Part shown: positions 18,534 to 19,502 of the stretch, piece by piece
Layout: every line of letters begins with the position of its first letter
Position numbering within the stretch: position 1 is the stretch's first letter
Assembly: GCA_017883125.1 (NCBI GenBank)
Contig: JADGOD010000132.1
Location: 1-19,502, forward strand
From: Acidimicrobiales bacterium
GTDB lineage: Bacteria > Actinomycetota > Acidimicrobiia > Acidimicrobiales > RAAP-2
Length of the DNA stretch: 19,502 nt
Direction of reading: 5' to 3'
Notes under the pieces: generated by a model
Told to the model about the DNA's origin: nothing
Database searches by the model: none
Seen by the model: only the letters and a program-made list of their open reading frames with translations
Made by a program: the position numbers and the translations under genes

Positions 18534-19502
18534 TCAGAAGCGGTAGTAGATGAACGGGGCCACGCCGGTGGGCCCGAGGGTCGATATCACCAGCAGTACC
18601 GCCGCACCGATACCGACCTGGATCGCCAGGTGCGTCTCGGAGATCCGGGTCACGAGCTGATCGCCGAACCGGGCCGGGATCTGCTGGATGAGGACCACCG
18701 CGAGGATCGTGAGCACGAGCAGCGGCGTGATCAGCGTGCTGGCCGTCGACCAGCCGGTGAACAGGCGACCGAGGAGGTCGAAGGCGTTCGAGACTGACGT
18801 CGCACGGAAGAACACCCATGCCAGGCAGACGAACTGGAACGTCACGAAGACCTGGAAGATGTGCCGTCCCCGGCTGGGAGGATGCAGCTCGAGCCCGAGG
18901 GCCTGGCGTCGCGCTCGGCGGAGGTGGCCCACCACCTGCCCCGCCCCGTGGAGGGCACCCCAGATCAGGAAGGTCCAGTTGGCGCCGTGCCAGAGGCCCC
19001 CGAGGACCATCGTGACCATGATGTTCCGGCTCACCTCGGCCTTCGAGCCCCGGTTCCCTCCGAGGGGTATGTAGAGGTAGTCCTTCAGCCAGCGCGACAA
19101 GGTGATGTGCCAGCGCCGCCAGAAGTCCTGGAGCGAGGCCGCGGAGTAGGGCAGGTCGAAGTTGATCGGGAAGCGAACGCCCAGGAGGAGCGCCAGGCCG
19201 ATGGCGATGTCGGTGTACCCCGAGAAGTCGCAGTAGATCTGGACGCCGTAGCCCCAGGCGGCGAAGAGGGCGTCGATCGCCGAGTGGCTCTTCGGTGAGA
19301 TGAAGACGGGATCGACGATGGCCGTGGCGACGTAGCTGCTGATCACCACCTTCTTGAACATCCCCCTCAGGATCAGATGGCCGGCTCGGGCGTAGTCGAT
19401 GTGGTCTTGGTCCTTGCGCCGGCGGATCTGGGGGAGCAGCTCGCCACCGCGGACGATCGGGCCGGCGACGAGGTGGGGGAAGAACGAGATGTACACCGCG
19501 AA
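18534..19502 (-). CDS. MBOAT (AlgI-type) O-acyltransferase, N-terminus beyond right edge
   Basis: The 322 C-terminal residues of a polytopic membrane-bound O-acyltransferase of the AlgI/PatA/DltB type, which passes acyl groups across the membrane for O-acylation of cell-envelope polymers. Visible are YISFFPHLVAGPIVR, the QIYCDFSGYTDIAIGLALLLG segment, FWRRWHITLSRWLKDYLYIPLGGNR, and LGGLWHGANWTFLIWGALHG, which contains the conserved catalytic-type histidine of MBOAT enzymes. The reading frame runs off the window: the in-frame GTG at 19496 is an internal valine, since the family has roughly 130-150 more residues before this motif. The gene lies 58 bases upstream of the SGNH hydrolase, its likely partner. 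The acceptor polymer is not identifiable. Confidence 0.95.
   Translation of the reverse strand, partial: FAVYISFFPHLVAGPIVRGGELLPQIRRRKDQDHIDYARAGHLILRGMFKKVVISSYVATAIVDPVFISPKSHSAIDALFAAWGYGVQIYCDFSGYTDIAIGLALLLGVRFPINFDLPYSAASLQDFWRRWHITLSRWLKDYLYIPLGGNRGSKAEVSRNIMVTMVLGGLWHGANWTFLIWGALHGAGQVVGHLRRARRQALGLELHPPSRGRHIFQVFVTFQFVCLAWVFFRATSVSNAFDLLGRLFTGWSTASTLITPLLVLTILAVVLIQQIPARFGDQLVTRISETHLAIQVGIGAAVLLVISTLGPTGVAPFIYYRF

Overview
The window is dense, GC-rich bacterial DNA of actinobacterial type. Evidence for this is a mycofactocin locus, a protein of the coenzyme F420-linked FrhB family, the phosphatase / DUF3090 / SCO1664-family gene trio found in Actinomycetota, GTG starts overlapping upstream stops, and TANNNT -10-like boxes a few bases before start codons. 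The mix suits a free-living member of Acidimicrobiia or a related class. That placement is an inference from gene content, because no rRNA or other marker is present.

Layout. (1) Positions 1-4159 hold a mycofactocin locus. mftA, mftB and mftC run leftwards (mftC is cut by the window edge), mftF diverges to the right, and a nicotinoprotein-type NDMA-dependent alcohol dehydrogenase converges on mftF with a 35-base tail overlap. MftA, MftB and MftC begin the conversion of the peptide's terminal Val-Tyr into the cofactor, MftF glycosylates it, and the dehydrogenase is a likely client. (2) Positions 4268-9129 hold argS, a small FmdB-type zinc-ribbon gene and a divergent acnA. (3) Positions 9187-11878 hold a coupled DEAD-box helicase / PIG-L deacetylase pair and a divergent Bcp-type peroxiredoxin. 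(4) Positions 11879-12060 are a palindrome-rich convergent gap, followed by a DedA-family membrane protein. (5) Positions 12782-15420 hold an Fpg/Nei glycosylase with an altered zinc finger, an FrhB-like double [4Fe-4S] protein and a family 5 uracil-DNA glycosylase. (6) Positions 15525-17370 hold the tightly overlapping trio of histidine phosphatase, DUF3090 and SCO1664-family kinase-like protein. (7) Positions 17396-19502 hold a membrane-anchored DUF459 SGNH hydrolase and an MBOAT (AlgI-type) acyltransferase cut by the right edge, together a probable envelope polysaccharide O-acylation module.

Most genes are housekeeping or conserved actinobacterial genes. I see no insertion sequence, phage gene, CRISPR array, tRNA or rRNA, and no gene-free stretch over 300 bases. 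The parts most worth following up are the mftA-mftF promoter repeats, the functionally undefined kinase-like/phosphatase trio, the lone F420-type iron-sulfur protein between DNA glycosylases, the Asp/His-substituted zinc finger, and the recurring leaderless-promoter pattern.
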